Of a stretch of 27,759 nt of DNA, positions 8,285 to 15,352 are shown piece after piece. The position numbers and the translations under genes are program-made. Positions within the stretch are counted from its first letter, which is position 1; every line of letters begins with the position of its first letter. Below the pieces are notes generated by a model that ran no database searches, was not told where the DNA came from, and was given only the letters and a program-made list of their open reading frames with translations. Origin of the DNA: JADJPL01 sp964607915 (lineage in GTDB: Bacteria; Bacteroidota; Bacteroidia; Chitinophagales; Saprospiraceae); assembly GCA_964607915.1 (NCBI GenBank), contig CAZSMU010000034.1:1-27759 (forward strand), in the 5' to 3' direction.

Positions 8285-9748
8285 CTACCCCACCCCGATG
8301 CACACGTATTTGATATCCAGGTATTCCTCAATCCCGTATTTTCCTCCTTCCCGGCCCACGCCGCTTTCCTTGACCCCGCCAAAAGGAGCCACGGCGGTAG
8401 AAATCAAGCCGGTATTCACTCCGACGATCCCGTATTCCAGGGCTTCCGACACGCGGAAAATCCGGCTCACGTCGCGCCCATAGAAATAGGCAGCCAGCCC
8501 GTACTCGGTATCGTTGGCCAATCGGATGGCCTCCTCTTCGCTGCGGAAGGTAAAAACAGGCGCCACCGGGCCAAAGATCTCTTCCCGCGCCAAATCCATA
8601 CCGGGCTGTGCGTTCAACAGGATAGTTGGCTCGTAAAACGTACCGCCCAGGGCGTGGCGCTTTCCTCCACGGATGACCCGGGCGCCCTTCGCTACGGCAT
8701 CGGCCACGATGCGTTCCACTTTTGCCAGGGCAGCCTCGTTGATCAGCGGGCCGACCGATACGCCTTGTTCCATACCGTCGCCCACCCGCAGTTGCGAAAC
8801 CGCTTCGGCCAGCTTTTGGGAAAAGGCTTCGGCCACCGATTCCTGTACGAACAAGCGGTTGGCACAGACGCAGGTCTGTCCTGCATTTCGGTATTTGGAG
8901 GCGATAGCCCCGGCGACCGCCGCATCGAGGTCGGCATCGTCGAATACGATGAAGGGAGCATTCCCGCCGAGTTCCAGCGACAAGCGCTTCATGGTACCGG
9001 CACATTGGGCCATCAGTAGCTTGCCTACCCGCGTTGAGCCGGTAAATGAAATTTTGCGCACGGAGGGGTGGGTGCACAATTCCTCTCCGATAGGCGCGGG
9101 GTCCTGGCCGGTCACTACGTTGATTACCCCGGGCGGGATGCCCGCCCTTTCCGCTAAAACAGCCATAGCGAGCGCCGACAGCGGTGTCGCCTCAGCAGGT
9201 TTAATCACTACCGTACAGCCCGCAGCCAGGGCAGGGCCCACTTTGCGGGCAATCATCGCATTGGGGAAATTCCAGGGCGTGATGATGCCCGCCACCCCCA
9301 ATGCCTGTTTCATCACCAGGATGCGCTTGTCGGCCTCGTGCCCCGGGATGATGTCGCCATAGACCCGGCGAGCCTCCTCGCCAAACCATTCGACAAAGGA
9401 CGCTCCGTAGCGGATTTCACCCTGCGCCTCCGCGAAGGGCTTGCCCTGCTCAGCCGTCAATATCCTACCCAAATCCTCCTGGTGCTGCAGCATCAGGTCG
9501 GCCCAGCGGCGAAGCAGGACAGCGCGTGCCCCGGCAGCGAGGCTGCGCCAGGCAGGAAACGCGCGGTGGGCGGCTTCAATGGCCTTTCGAGTGGCAGAAG
9601 CCCCCATGTCGGGCACATACGCCAGGATTTCCCCCGTAGCCGGGTTGCGCACCGCATACGAAGCGCCGCGCTCAGGAGCCACCCACTCGCCGCCTATCCG
9701 GGCGCAGTCGGTAAACAAAGCGGAATCGTTCAACCTATTTTTCATCAT
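8285..9748 (-). CDS. gabD: NAD(P)+-dependent succinate-semialdehyde dehydrogenase
   Basis: Aldehyde dehydrogenase (487 aa) of the GabD type, oxidising succinate semialdehyde to succinate in GABA and related catabolism. Family residues are intact: Asn160 in TPWNFPNAM, Glu259 in LSLELGGNAPFIVF, catalytic Cys293 in GQTCVCANR with the second Cys295 that is typical of GabD, and the NAD-site EEIFGPV. FTGSTRVGK marks the coenzyme-binding loop. The C-terminal AVAPFGGVKESGVGREGGK also matches GabD. Two adjacent ATGs (9748 and 9745) are possible starts. No GABA transaminase or transporter is nearby, so the physiological substrate is inferred from similarity only. It is divergent from the PhoD-like gene; the gap holds repeat remnant B. 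Confidence 0.93.
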   Translation of the reverse strand: MMKNRLNDSALFTDCARIGGEWVAPERGASYAVRNPATGEILAYVPDMGASATRKAIEAAHRAFPAWRSLAAGARAVLLRRWADLMLQHQEDLGRILTAEQGKPFAEAQGEIRYGASFVEWFGEEARRVYGDIIPGHEADKRILVMKQALGVAGIITPWNFPNAMIARKVGPALAAGCTVVIKPAEATPLSALAMAVLAERAGIPPGVINVVTGQDPAPIGEELCTHPSVRKISFTGSTRVGKLLMAQCAGTMKRLSLELGGNAPFIVFDDADLDAAVAGAIASKYRNAGQTCVCANRLFVQESVAEAFSQKLAEAVSQLRVGDGMEQGVSVGPLINEAALAKVERIVADAVAKGARVIRGGKRHALGGTFYEPTILLNAQPGMDLAREEIFGPVAPVFTFRSEEEAIRLANDTEYGLAAYFYGRDVSRIFRVSEALEYGIVGVNTGLISTAVAPFGGVKESGVGREGGKYGIEEYLDIKYVCIGVG

Positions 9749-9770
9749 TGGTATATGTAAAAGGGCTTAT

Positions 9771-9785
9771 CGCAACAAGTCTAAT
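9771..9785 (-). repeat. dispersed intergenic repeat, copy B (end only)
   Basis: CGCAACAAGTCTAAT matches the right end of the full repeat copies exactly over its length; the interior and the other end are absent. It lies in the presumed leader of the aldehyde dehydrogenase gene. Confidence 0.5.
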
Positions 9786-9818
9786 AAAAAAGATGGGCCA
9801 CAGATGCTCTTCTTTTAC

Positions 9819-9826
9819 CAAAAATA
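9819..9826 (-). promoter_or_regulatory. candidate -7 box for aldehyde dehydrogenase gene
   Basis: On the minus strand this reads TATTTTTG, a full match to the Bacteroidota TAnnTTTG box, 70 bases upstream of the start at 9748. I see no convincing TTTG element about 20 bases further upstream, so the call is tentative. Confidence 0.3.
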
Positions 9827-9851
9827 ACAAATTTGCGGAAAAACATACGCC

Positions 9852-11396
9852 ATGCCGATACCCAGACGAACCTTTCTGAAGCAATCCGCCCTGGCAGGGG
9901 CCGCCCTCCCTTTTGCCTTTTGGCCGCCCCGCCCAGATACCCCCCTCCAAGCAGAGCAGGGGGTTTCCTGCGGAGATGTTTGGGCCGACCAGGCCATCAT
10001 CTGGTCTCGCGCCAACCGCCCTGCCCGCATGTGGGTCTCCTGGTCGCCAGAGCCCTCTCTCCGCAAAGCCCGCACGGTCCGGGGCCCCGAAGTGCTCGAA
10101 GCAGGGGACTTCTGCGGACAGGTAGTGCTCCGACAACTGCCCGCCGGACGCGACATCTACTACCAGGTCCGTTTCCAGGACTTGAAAAACCCCAAACAAT
10201 GGAGCGAACCCTTCCCAGGGCAGTTCCGCTCCGCACCCGACACCCCGGGGGACGTACACTTCCTGTGGTCGGGCGATACCTGCGGCCAAGGGTACGGCAT
10301 CAACCCCGAAATCGGAGGCATGCGCATCTACGAAACCATGCGCCGTTTGAAGCCCGACTTTTTCATACACAGCGGCGACACGATCTATGCGGATAACCCC
10401 ATCCCTGCCCAAATCCAGCTTCCCGACGGGCAGGTTTGGAAAAATATCGTCAGCGACGCCAAGTCGAAAGTCGCCGAAACGCTCGACGAGTTCCGGGGTA
10501 ACTACCGCTACAACCTGCTCGATGCCCATCTGCGGGCTTTCCATGCCTCCGTACCCGTATTTTACCAGTGGGACGACCACGAAGTGATAAACAACTGGTA
10601 CCCGCAGGAAATCCTCAACGACCCAAGATATAGCGAACAACGCGTTGCCGTGCTCGCCGAGCGCTCCCGACAGGCTTTTCTGGAATACACCCCCATACCC
10701 GAATCCCGCAACGAAGCGGGCCGGATCTATAGAAAAATCCCCTACGGCCCGCTGTTGGACGTATTTATGCTCGATATGCGCACCTACCGAGGGCCCAACG
10801 GACCCAACCGACAAGAAAGCAGCAGCAGCGATACGGCACTCCTGGGCCCCCAACAGCTCGCCTGGCTGAAAAAGGAACTCGCCGAATCCCGGGCCGCGTG
10901 GAAAGTCATCGCATCCGACATGCCCATCGGACTGATCGTATACGACGATTACGTCAAAAAAAATACCTTTGAAAACGGCGCCAACGGAAACGGGCCCGCC
11001 CTCGGCCGCGAACTGGAAATAGCCGAATTATTGCGGTTCCTGCGCAGGGAGCAGATCAAAAACACCGTCTGGCTCACCGCCGACGTACACTATACAGCCG
11101 CCCATTACTACGACCCGGCAAAAGCGCGGTTCAGCGACTTCCTTCCTTTTTACGAGTTCGTTTCCGGCCCCCTCAACGCCGGCACCTTCGGCCCCGGGGA
11201 GCTGGACGACACCTTCGGCCCGCAAGTGTTGTACTACAAAGCCCCTCCGCCCGGACAGGGAAACCTGTCGCCTTTGTCGGGCATGCAGTTTTTTGGCGAG
11301 GTGCACATAGAAGGCCAAACCAGGACCATGCAAGTCGTACTGCGCGATTTGGAGGGCAATGCCCTCTTCACCCAAACCCTGTCGAACGAAATCTGA
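9852..11396 (+). CDS. PhoD-like alkaline phosphatase/phosphodiesterase
   Basis: Secreted phosphatase (514 aa) of the PhoD family, metal-dependent enzymes (iron and calcium in characterised members) that release phosphate from mono- and diesters. The N terminus, PRRTFLKQSALAGAALP, is a Tat-type signal with the twin arginines at 5-6, in keeping with cytoplasmic cofactor loading. An N-terminal Ig-like PhoD_N region (about 37-130) precedes the catalytic domain. Metal-site motifs are SGDTCGQG (140-147), HSGDTIYAD (173-181), QWDDHEVINN (239-248) and TADVHYTAAHYY (409-420). The start at 9852 is fixed by the Tat signal. It is divergent from gabD and convergent with the serine protease gene; the space to that gene is occupied by repeat copy C. 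No Pho-type regulatory site is recognisable. Confidence 0.92.
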   Translation: MPIPRRTFLKQSALAGAALPFAFWPPRPDTPLQAEQGVSCGDVWADQAIIWSRANRPARMWVSWSPEPSLRKARTVRGPEVLEAGDFCGQVVLRQLPAGRDIYYQVRFQDLKNPKQWSEPFPGQFRSAPDTPGDVHFLWSGDTCGQGYGINPEIGGMRIYETMRRLKPDFFIHSGDTIYADNPIPAQIQLPDGQVWKNIVSDAKSKVAETLDEFRGNYRYNLLDAHLRAFHASVPVFYQWDDHEVINNWYPQEILNDPRYSEQRVAVLAERSRQAFLEYTPIPESRNEAGRIYRKIPYGPLLDVFMLDMRTYRGPNGPNRQESSSSDTALLGPQQLAWLKKELAESRAAWKVIASDMPIGLIVYDDYVKKNTFENGANGNGPALGRELEIAELLRFLRREQIKNTVWLTADVHYTAAHYYDPAKARFSDFLPFYEFVSGPLNAGTFGPGELDDTFGPQVLYYKAPPPGQGNLSPLSGMQFFGEVHIEGQTRTMQVVLRDLEGNALFTQTLSNEI

Positions 11397-11397
11397 T

Positions 11398-11478
11398 GTA
11401 TCTGTTGCGCGGGGGATCATCGAGGCGTCAAAGAGGCCTTATTTCCCCTCCTCGCTGTCCCCTCGCAACAAGTCTAAT
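11398..11478 (+). repeat. dispersed intergenic repeat, copy C (full)
   Basis: Full-length copy of about 80 bases. The left end is TCTGTTGCGCGGGGG. The shared block GGGGGATCATCGAGG lies at 11411-11425. The central hairpin is AGGC / GCCT (11423-11426 and 11436-11439). The right end is CCCTCGCAACAAGTCTAA (about 11460-11477). It occupies the whole space between the PhoD-like stop and the protease stop, and the protease TAG (minus, 11476-11474) is part of the repeat end. It may serve as a bidirectional terminator for the convergent pair. Confidence 0.8.
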
Positions 11479-13432
11479 GCTTCGTATCTACCGAACCGTT
11501 GACGTCACCGTACTTGATGCCTACGAAATCCAGGTCGGGGATATCGGCTTCCAATGCTTTGAAGAGGAAAGTATCCAAAGGCAGGGGGGTACGGTGAAAC
11601 GGGTTGGGTCCGTTGATGAACTCAAAAGAAGCGGGGATGAAAGTCCAGGCCGGGACGGCACTGAAGGCCGTTTCCACCCCGAGTACGATTTTGCGCATTT
11701 GTACGAGGTCCTGTGTAGAGACCGTATTAGAGCGGTTGACATCTGCAGCAATCCACTGGTAGGAGGTTTCGAGGTTGCTGAATCCGAGGATGTGCTTTTG
11801 GACTTTGAGCAGGTCGGTCGTCGTACAGCCGTTGGCGGCGAAGTCCTCTTTTTCAAGGGATATCTCAAACGGCTCGTCGAAGGGAACGGCATTTAAGCGG
11901 TAGTAGCCCGAGGTATCGCTGATGGCGCTGCGGGCCACGCCGTTGTTCGTCACCAGATTGACGCGCACCTTTGGAACGGGAACCCCGTTCTCTGTAAGGA
12001 TGACCCCGGCTACCTGCCAGCCTGCATTGGCGGGGTTTTCCATCCCCGGCAAGCGGATGAGCCCGGTATTATCGGGATCCAGCCAGTCTTTGAGGCGCGT
12101 CTCCGGCGTACCCCCTCCTTCCCAGGACTGGCTCAGCCTCCCAAAGTAAGCTGCTGACCTTTTGCAATCCATATACCCACCGTGTAGCTGCCCTACGAAG
12201 TGGCGGGACGCGTTGAGCAGGGCTGCTCCGGAGGAGCCGATATCGAAAGAGCCCAGATCGAAACGGGACTGAAAATGATTGCCGGGCGGCGTTTTATGCC
12301 CATTGTTCCAGTCGATGGAATCCTGAAAAACACTAAGCGCCTGGTTGTCGAGCGATACCTTTTTGATATCCCCGCGCGGATGATGGAGGATTAAAGCTTT
12401 TGAGGGCGGCGTACTGCTGCGGTCCCAGCCCAGGAAGTACGAGCGATGGGCTGCCGTAGGCTGCTTGAGCAGCTCGAGGAGCAGGAAATCCGTTTCGCGG
12501 TACCCGGCGCGCCGGACGCAGCCCACGACCGACTTGTACCCGGGCTCCGTACCGGGGTTGGCGCAATCCGGGCTTTCATAGCCGAAGTCGAAGCGCCACA
12601 AGTCGTAGTAAGGCGTATAGCCATCCTGGCAATGGAAGGCGGAGATCATCAGGGGCGTCCCATCTTCTGCCGTATTGTTTATCAGGCTACCGGTACAATA
12701 GCCGCTGCCTTCTTTAAACACCGTGACCATGCGGCAGACTGCCCGCTTGGCGGCCGCTGTATCCGCATCAGTCTGGCATTTGGTATTGATTTGGCAGGAA
12801 TCTGTTGAACCGAAGCCGAGCTCTTCGCCGAGGCTGCCCGTCACGTCGAAGCCCGAGGCGACCATCTGCTGGCGGTGGTAGGCGTAATCCACCCGGGACA
12901 GGTGCAAGCGCCCCTGTCCGCGCACCGCAGCAGGCTCGTAGTATTCCAGGACCGCCTCATCGCCAGCCGTGAACCCCGTGATGAACTTGCCGTTCAACGG
13001 GTTGTCGCGCGAAGTAAACGGGCCGAGCACCGTGCGACTGCCGCCGCTGTACATGAACAAAGAAGCGCCTTCGGGGATATAAAAATCGTCGTATAAGGCC
13101 ATCAGCCCCAGCGCCCCGGCGGATTGGATTTTCAAGTGCCACACCCCCGCCCCGTCGGGTAACTCCGTCCATTTGCCAGCAGTGGAAACCCCCATGTCGG
13201 CAGGGAGCGGAACCGCGAGGCGGGTGCCCGGATTCCGCAGGTCTTCGGCGTGGACGCGCATCAGGTCGGGCGCTGCAAGAGATGTGATCGGGACCTCCCG
13301 AAGGTAGGAGACAAAGGAACCCGGTGCATGGCCCGAGGGCGGCACCGGTGCAGACACCTGCTGTGCCGATACGGAAAAGGACAGGCACAACTGCAGAAGG
13401 ATTGCGATAGAAAAAGTGCGTTGCATATTCAT
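11474..13432 (-). CDS. secreted lysyl-endopeptidase-like serine protease with C-terminal dockerin-like module
   Basis: Exported trypsin-fold protease (652 aa) resembling Achromobacter lysyl endopeptidase. The signal peptide ends near VSA-Q (23). A prodomain-like region (about 25-200) precedes the peptidase domain (about 205-440). The catalytic triad is visible: His267 in MISAFHCQD, Asp315 in ETDFLLLEL and Ser401 in GSSGAALLN, with paired cysteines around it (Cys233, 246, 268). A carboxypeptidase-regulatory-like segment (472-530) and a dockerin-like module follow (about 535-648, with ADVNRSNTVSTQDL and GDVNGS), and the protein stops there. Unlike the 815-residue protein it has no T9SS sorting domain. 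The ATG at 13432 is chosen because the -7 promoter box overlaps the first possible ATG (13450); 13426 is also possible. Lysine specificity is not proven. Its stop codon lies inside repeat copy C. Confidence 0.88.
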   Translation of the reverse strand: MNMQRTFSIAILLQLCLSFSVSAQQVSAPVPPSGHAPGSFVSYLREVPITSLAAPDLMRVHAEDLRNPGTRLAVPLPADMGVSTAGKWTELPDGAGVWHLKIQSAGALGLMALYDDFYIPEGASLFMYSGGSRTVLGPFTSRDNPLNGKFITGFTAGDEAVLEYYEPAAVRGQGRLHLSRVDYAYHRQQMVASGFDVTGSLGEELGFGSTDSCQINTKCQTDADTAAAKRAVCRMVTVFKEGSGYCTGSLINNTAEDGTPLMISAFHCQDGYTPYYDLWRFDFGYESPDCANPGTEPGYKSVVGCVRRAGYRETDFLLLELLKQPTAAHRSYFLGWDRSSTPPSKALILHHPRGDIKKVSLDNQALSVFQDSIDWNNGHKTPPGNHFQSRFDLGSFDIGSSGAALLNASRHFVGQLHGGYMDCKRSAAYFGRLSQSWEGGGTPETRLKDWLDPDNTGLIRLPGMENPANAGWQVAGVILTENGVPVPKVRVNLVTNNGVARSAISDTSGYYRLNAVPFDEPFEISLEKEDFAANGCTTTDLLKVQKHILGFSNLETSYQWIAADVNRSNTVSTQDLVQMRKIVLGVETAFSAVPAWTFIPASFEFINGPNPFHRTPLPLDTFLFKALEADIPDLDFVGIKYGDVNGSVDTKH

Positions 13433-13447
13433 GGGATTACGATTACC

Positions 13448-13479
13448 CAAAGATAGGACATTGCAATTTCTATACCAAA
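13448..13479 (-). promoter_or_regulatory. Bacteroidota-type promoter of the serine protease gene
   Basis: On the minus strand TTTG (13479-13476), 20 bases, then TATCTTTG (13455-13448) match the TTTG-N19/21-TAnnTTTG consensus completely. The box lies 15 bases from the ATG at 13432, implying a very short leader and ruling out translation from 13450. Confidence 0.7.
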
Positions 13480-13530
13480 AGTCTTCGCAACTATTTAGGA
13501 ATTGTGTAAAAAGGCCCGGTACTGCCCCTT

Positions 13531-14625
13531 CTATTTATTCGTCAGAATCGGTACTTTCTTCAGGGTGATTTCCTTTTCCAGTACCGGCACCTCTTTGGTT
13601 TCCGTGACAATTTCCTCTTTGAACGTTTTGGCGATGGCTACTGCCATGACGCGCAGACTCACGTCCACGGATTCGACCAGGTTGTCGTTGGTCAACTTGA
13701 AGTGGATTTCGCCCTGAGTACAATTTTGTTGCCGGGAGTAGGCTGCGGGGCCATTGCCCGAGTCCACCACTTTATCTTTGCAGCGGATTTCGTACTGGAT
13801 GTTGTCGCCGGAGCCGGCGGGGAGGAAGAAGCTGACGCCATCCACGGCCAGGGAGGCGAGGGCGCCGTACGGACCTGCCAGTACGCCGAGCGACTTGACA
13901 GCGTTCGTGGCTGTTTTGGCTAATTTAGCCAGGCGGTTGGCCTCTGCATACTGCCCTTCCGCATCCTGGCCCACCCCCAGCCAGTATGCCCAGGAGACGA
14001 CCTCATAGCCGCGGTCGCCCTCGCGGTAATTTTGCGGCAGGGCGACTTTCACGAGGCTGCTCGCTTCCTGGGACAGGTTGCCCCGGGATGCGACGCGTTC
14101 TTTTTTATCTATGAGGTTCACGACCACCGTATCTGTTTTGACCAGTTTCTGCACGCGGCGCTCGACGGTCTGGAGTTCGATCCGGGCGGGTTTGTCTTTG
14201 AGGTAGGTCGTATCGTATCGTTCTACCCAGCGCACCGCCGTCTGAAAATTTTTGGTTTTTGCGGATGCCGGGATTCTGCGGATGAGGATTTTGCAGGTTT
14301 TGTCTTTCCGGTCGTTGTGAAAGACAAAACGATAGACCTTGGGTGCGCTCACGGCCAGTATTTTTTCTTTGATGCTGGCTGTGGCGGCTTCCTGGAAGCG
14401 CAGCTGATCCGGATATTCCCAAATCTCGACGGATTTCAGCACCTGCCCCGAGCTCTCCTCGAAGCTGAACGAGATGCGGTCGCCGGCGGCGAAGCCGTAA
14501 TACAGCTCCCGCGTTTCGTTGCTTTTGAGCACGAGTGCGAGGTCGCACACCTCCACCGGTGCTTCCTGCTGGGAGAAGGCGGCGAGTGGCAGGAGCAATG
14601 CTATCCATAGCAGGGCGCGTTTCAT
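13531..14625 (-). CDS. exported protein of unknown function
   Basis: I do not recognise this family. The protein has 364 residues and a clear signal peptide (MKRALLWIALLLPLAAFS-Q). Residues about 27-118 are beta-rich with alternating hydrophobics (LYYGFAAGDRISFSFEE, VYRFVFHNDRKDKTCKILI), reminiscent of a GOLD- or jelly-roll-like ligand-binding sandwich; this is only an impression. A charged helical part (about 125-195) is followed by a Gly/Ala-rich hydrophobic stretch (about 236-268) that may insert into a membrane. A second beta-rich part (275-330) ends in a Lys/Glu-rich tail (TKEVPVLEKEITLKKVP). Four cysteines lie in the mature protein (27, 111, 282, 302). It lies downstream of a lipoprotein gene on the same strand, with repeat copy D between. 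It could be a periplasmic or outer-membrane accessory protein. Confidence 0.75.
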   Translation of the reverse strand: MKRALLWIALLLPLAAFSQQEAPVEVCDLALVLKSNETRELYYGFAAGDRISFSFEESSGQVLKSVEIWEYPDQLRFQEAATASIKEKILAVSAPKVYRFVFHNDRKDKTCKILIRRIPASAKTKNFQTAVRWVERYDTTYLKDKPARIELQTVERRVQKLVKTDTVVVNLIDKKERVASRGNLSQEASSLVKVALPQNYREGDRGYEVVSWAYWLGVGQDAEGQYAEANRLAKLAKTATNAVKSLGVLAGPYGALASLAVDGVSFFLPAGSGDNIQYEIRCKDKVVDSGNGPAAYSRQQNCTQGEIHFKLTNDNLVESVDVSLRVMAVAIAKTFKEEIVTETKEVPVLEKEITLKKVPILTNK

Positions 14626-14650
14626 AGGACTTTGGTTTTGTACCGATAAA

Positions 14651-14730
14651 AGACTTATTGCGAGGGGGGATCATCGAGGGGTCAAAAAGACCCTTTTATT
14701 TCTAACTCGCTGAGCCCTCGCAACAAGTAT
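14651..14730 (+). repeat. dispersed intergenic repeat, copy D (full, best preserved)
   Basis: ACTTATTGCGAGGG (14653-14666) pairs with CCCTCGCAACAAGT (14715-14728) at 13 of 14 positions. The shared block GGGGGATCATCGAGG is at 14665-14679. The central hairpin is a perfect GGGTC-AAAAA-GACCC (14679-14693) followed by TTTTATTT, which looks like an intrinsic terminator on the plus strand although both neighbouring genes are on minus. Confidence 0.8.
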
Positions 14731-14741
14731 AAAGATAAACC

Positions 14742-15323
14742 TTACTGCAGGATTTTTCCGTATATGATTTCAAAGGCGGCGGTATTGACGTTGCCGTGTG
14801 TTTCCCTGGGCCGCATATCTGCCGGTTTCAGTTCTTCCGGCTCTGCGCTGGACAGGCCGTCGGGCGTGGCTGCATTGCGTTGTTCGCCGCGCACCGCTGC
14901 CTTGTAGGTGTAGTCCCAACGGCGCTCTTCAAAGCCCCTACTGGCGGGCTGGCGCTCCCGGAAATGCACTACCCGGCGTGCAAAGAGGTAATACCACTGC
15001 TCTACATCGCGGATTTGGCAGTAGATGACGAGCGGATCTCCGGTGATTGTATCGCTGTAGATTTTGGCATCGGCCAGGATATCTTTTCCGATGGTCACGG
15101 GAACGGGGCCCCGGATATTGAGGATGGGGAGCAGCACGTCGAGGGTGTCCACGTAATCGGCGATTTCCGATATGCTTTCCGGGCCTCCGTCATACTGCAG
15201 GCCTACGGAATCAATTTCCGCGTTGGCATCTAACAGGGCGGCGCCGGAACTGGGCGGATTTTTTTTGCAGGCATTAGCCAATGCGAGGACGAGAAGCGTA
15301 GAAAAAATCAGGTAGCGGTTCAT
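14742..15323 (-). CDS. lipoprotein of unknown function
   Basis: A 193-residue protein with a type II (lipoprotein) signal: a hydrophobic stretch MNRYLIFSTLLVLALANA followed by Cys19 and then KKNPPSSG, so it is probably acylated at Cys19 and membrane-anchored. I do not recognise a domain in the mature part; VTIGKDILADAKIYSDT and WYYLFARRVVHFRERQ suggest a small beta-structured protein. The ATG at 15323 is chosen for the lipoprotein signal; an in-frame ATG three codons upstream gives an untypical MCN prefix. It starts 29 bases after the pullulanase stop on the same strand, so it is probably in that operon. The next gene downstream lies beyond repeat copy D. Confidence 0.78.
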   Translation of the reverse strand: MNRYLIFSTLLVLALANACKKNPPSSGAALLDANAEIDSVGLQYDGGPESISEIADYVDTLDVLLPILNIRGPVPVTIGKDILADAKIYSDTITGDPLVIYCQIRDVEQWYYLFARRVVHFRERQPASRGFEERRWDYTYKAAVRGEQRNAATPDGLSSAEPEELKPADMRPRETHGNVNTAAFEIIYGKILQ

Positions 15324-15352
15324 GTTGCACATTCTTTTTGCGATTTATTTGA

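Noticed and set aside
9735..10853. 372-codon open frame on minus, opposite the PhoD-like gene
   Set aside because: Antisense shadow of a gene with complete family motifs, and it would overlap the dehydrogenase start.
13433..13450. Protease start at the ATG at 13450
   Set aside because: That ATG overlaps the TATCTTTG promoter box, and the signal peptide begins at 13432 or 13426.
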